From contig NC_092859.1 in NCBI RefSeq assembly GCF_032062135.1, forward strand, positions 111,508,446 to 111,572,445: a stretch of 64,000 bases of DNA, in the 5' to 3' direction. Position numbers and translations under genes: made by a program. Within the stretch, counting starts at the first letter, position 1; each line of letters opens with the position of its first letter. Positions 62,200 to 64,000 of this stretch are shown here, piece after piece. The notes beneath the pieces were generated by a model. The model did not search any database. It saw only the letters and a list, made by a program, of their open reading frames with translations, and was not told where the DNA came from. Source of the DNA: Pyxicephalus adspersus. Lineage: Eukaryota; Chordata; Amphibia; Anura; Pyxicephalidae.

Positions 62200-63867
62200 C
62201 TGTATAATAAAATCTGTTCATCTAATCAGAGACATGCCATGGTTGCTGGTGCAAAGGCATGCAGGTTCCCAATTTACATAATGCTATGCATGCTCCTCCA
62301 CTGTACTCAGTTATTTATGTGGGGAAATTAGACAGACAGTAAAAAAATCAGCTACTTTGCTATCACCAGGTGCTTTTTTATTAGACTGTAATGTATACTT
62401 TTAGGTTATTGAAATAATTTATTTTTTACCTTTAAAAATCTCATCCTTTACTGGAATAAACATTTTGGGTTTCAGTGAGACACTCTTTATTTTATGATCC
62501 TGAAAGAAATGTGGTTTACTTCTATCTGGGTGGGTTTTAGTGTCCTAACTTTTGCTTTCTTTTACATATTTTATATATTTGTATCCTTTCTGACTCGTAT
62601 GCATTGTTTTTCTAGTTATATCATGAGTTGCCTTTGTACTTACAGACTTGATAAGGACTTAAATGCTGCTAATAGCTTATTACTAGACAGATCTTTGCTT
62701 GTGGTTGGCAGAAAAACATACCCTTTTTCCAAAAAGAAAATAATTAAACTTTATTTAGCATTATAAATATATGTATAGTAAACTGTGGGTCAGTTGTTAT
62801 AGTTACAATGCAAAATTTTATTAAACTGAGGTTCTAATATTGTCTTTGATGACTTTTATAATGATCCATATTTAATATATAATGTCCAATTTGGTCTAAG
62901 AAAATGATCTTGCATCTACTCGGGATGCAAAGCCTGTGCACATTTTTTTCTACTTTACATTGACATAAAAAATGCATTGGATTTCTAGCCTTTGTGTGTG
63001 TATCCTTTAGCCAAAGACACCATGCATAATTCAGTATCTTTCTCAAACTTTTATATAATGTTTGTGTTCTGTTTATGGTCTGGTTCCTGTGACAGCTTCA
63101 ACTCAGAAGTAATTCATTTTTTAGACTTCCTGCCCTCATACCCTGAGCACTATGCTGCTCCCTACTGTTCCATTCATGTCAGCTTCTTTATAGCTGGAGC
63201 CTGAACAGTACAAGATTGCAGTTTTTTTGTAAGGATGAATATTTTTCAGAACCTGGTATTACACTAAATAAAAAAGTGTTGCTCATGGGTTAAAATAAAT
63301 ATTTTACCTTTTTAGGACTAATGTATATCTAAATAACAATTTTTGCGTGCATTATGGTAGCTGAAGTCCGTCTGGGGCTTATTTAAAGGGGGATATAGAT
63401 AGCCTATGTTTTGCCAGGGAATCCTTCTTCTGCTTTGACCTTTGTTCAGCACCCTTGTTTTGTATTGTTGGGAATTTAAACTGGGTGTTTGGCAGATGAT
63501 TCCAATGTCTTGTAAGTACTCCACAAAATGTCCAGTCTATAGGAATTTGTTACGCTAATCAGTTCATGTGGGCTTTCAGTACTTAGCAGTGTAGGCAGCA
63601 TTAGGACTGTGGCGGCTTATACATTTGAATCCCCTGTAATTTAACTCTCCCACCCACACCAAGTGAGCATCCCTTCTGCCTCCATAACTCTACACCCAAA
63701 ACTTCCAGTGCTTAAATGAACCTATTCTTATTATCCTGGCCAGCTCCACTTAGCCCACCTTGCCCTCTATATCACTTCCCCTCAATTATTGTTTAGTGCA
63801 AACCAAATATTCTTTGACATTGTACCCACTTCACTTTCCATGGTGTTTACAATTCTTATGGAGCTCA

Positions 63868-64000
63868 TTAACCACCTGAGCGTTACACTGATTTCTAGAT
63901 TTCTGTTCCAAAAGCGTCACAGGTTTTCATGAAATTTTTTTTTTTAAATTGTAGACCTGTAACTTACAGAAATATGTCCGAATAGGGTTCTAGTAGATAT
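63868..64000 (+). mobile_element. Left edge of a TTAA-flanked, piggyBac-like element (cut by window end)
   Basis: TTAA at 63868-63871 is followed by ccacctgagcgttacactg, resembling in form the CC-starting ends at 56091. The sequence continues with tttctgttccaaaagcgtca and acctgtaacttacagaaata to the window edge. The second end is not available, so the assignment rests on one terminus. Confidence 0.45.

Larger units (their letters stand above)
61701..64000 (+). other. PLXNA4: Start of next plexin-A4 intron (incomplete)
   Basis: The intron begins at the gtaagt donor and its 3' end is not in the window. It contains an inverted-repeat MITE at 61946-62199 and, at the very end, the left edge of a TTAA-flanked element. 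The remaining sequence between 62200 and 63867 looks unique; I see no plexin PSI 2 exon in it. Confidence 0.8.

Noticed and set aside
61701..64000. Search for the next exon (CLSC..C..C of PSI 2)
   Set aside because: No matching translation was found. The open frame at 62494-62766 is hydrophobic but unrelated to plexin.

Overview
The window is vertebrate nuclear DNA, most likely from a frog (anuran). It is AT-rich and consists almost entirely of intron. The only protein-coding content I can support is three consecutive exons of a plexin-A gene on the + strand, at 48063-48186, 52276-52429 and 61601-61700. Together they hold 378 coding bases, joined by canonical GT/AG introns with compatible phases (2-0-1-2). 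The encoded segment runs from the end of the first PSI domain, through the first IPT/TIG domain, into the start of the second PSI domain. Its residues fit plexin-A4 (PLXNA4) better than A1, A2 or A3, judged from remembered family sequences and not from an alignment. The frog assignment is inferred from the repeat families, which match ones I associate with anuran genomes.

Layout: 1-48062 is part of one large upstream intron, 48187-52275 and 52430-61600 are the two complete introns, and 61701-64000 begins the next. No other gene, tRNA, rRNA, CRISPR array or bacterial feature is visible. The many short open frames lack domains and splice logic, and several lie inside palindromic repeats where both strands are open by symmetry.

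What structure there is comes from old mobile elements. (1) A self-complementary foldback MITE occurs four times (2537, 10139, 35232, 54989). The first copy has inserted into an older element whose ends read roughly CAGCCTTTCTCAACC, and relatives of that older element lie at 21073 and 49541. (2) A retroposon-like repeat with an ATT/TAA tail and a 'GCGCTGCGTAATATGTTGGCGC' type core occurs seven times in both orientations. (3) Two elements with TTAA-type flanks and CC termini (56087, 57652), plus a third cut off by the window end (63868), look like non-autonomous piggyBac elements. (4) A CpG-rich element at 31501-31835 has about 33-base inverted ends and an internal perfect 18-base inverted repeat. 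(5) A hAT-like element lies at 43077-43338 with a perfect 17-base hairpin. (6) A decayed L1-type LINE ORF2 C-terminus lies near 5.35-6.4 kb. Further inverted-repeat elements lie at 59342-59700 and 61946-62199. Simple repeats include a (CTAT)n array at 40728-40794 and C15/G13 homopolymers.

I found no clear novel biological system. The most informative points are the nested insertion, the strong hairpins inside three transposon families, and the paired piggyBac-like copies inside one plexin intron.
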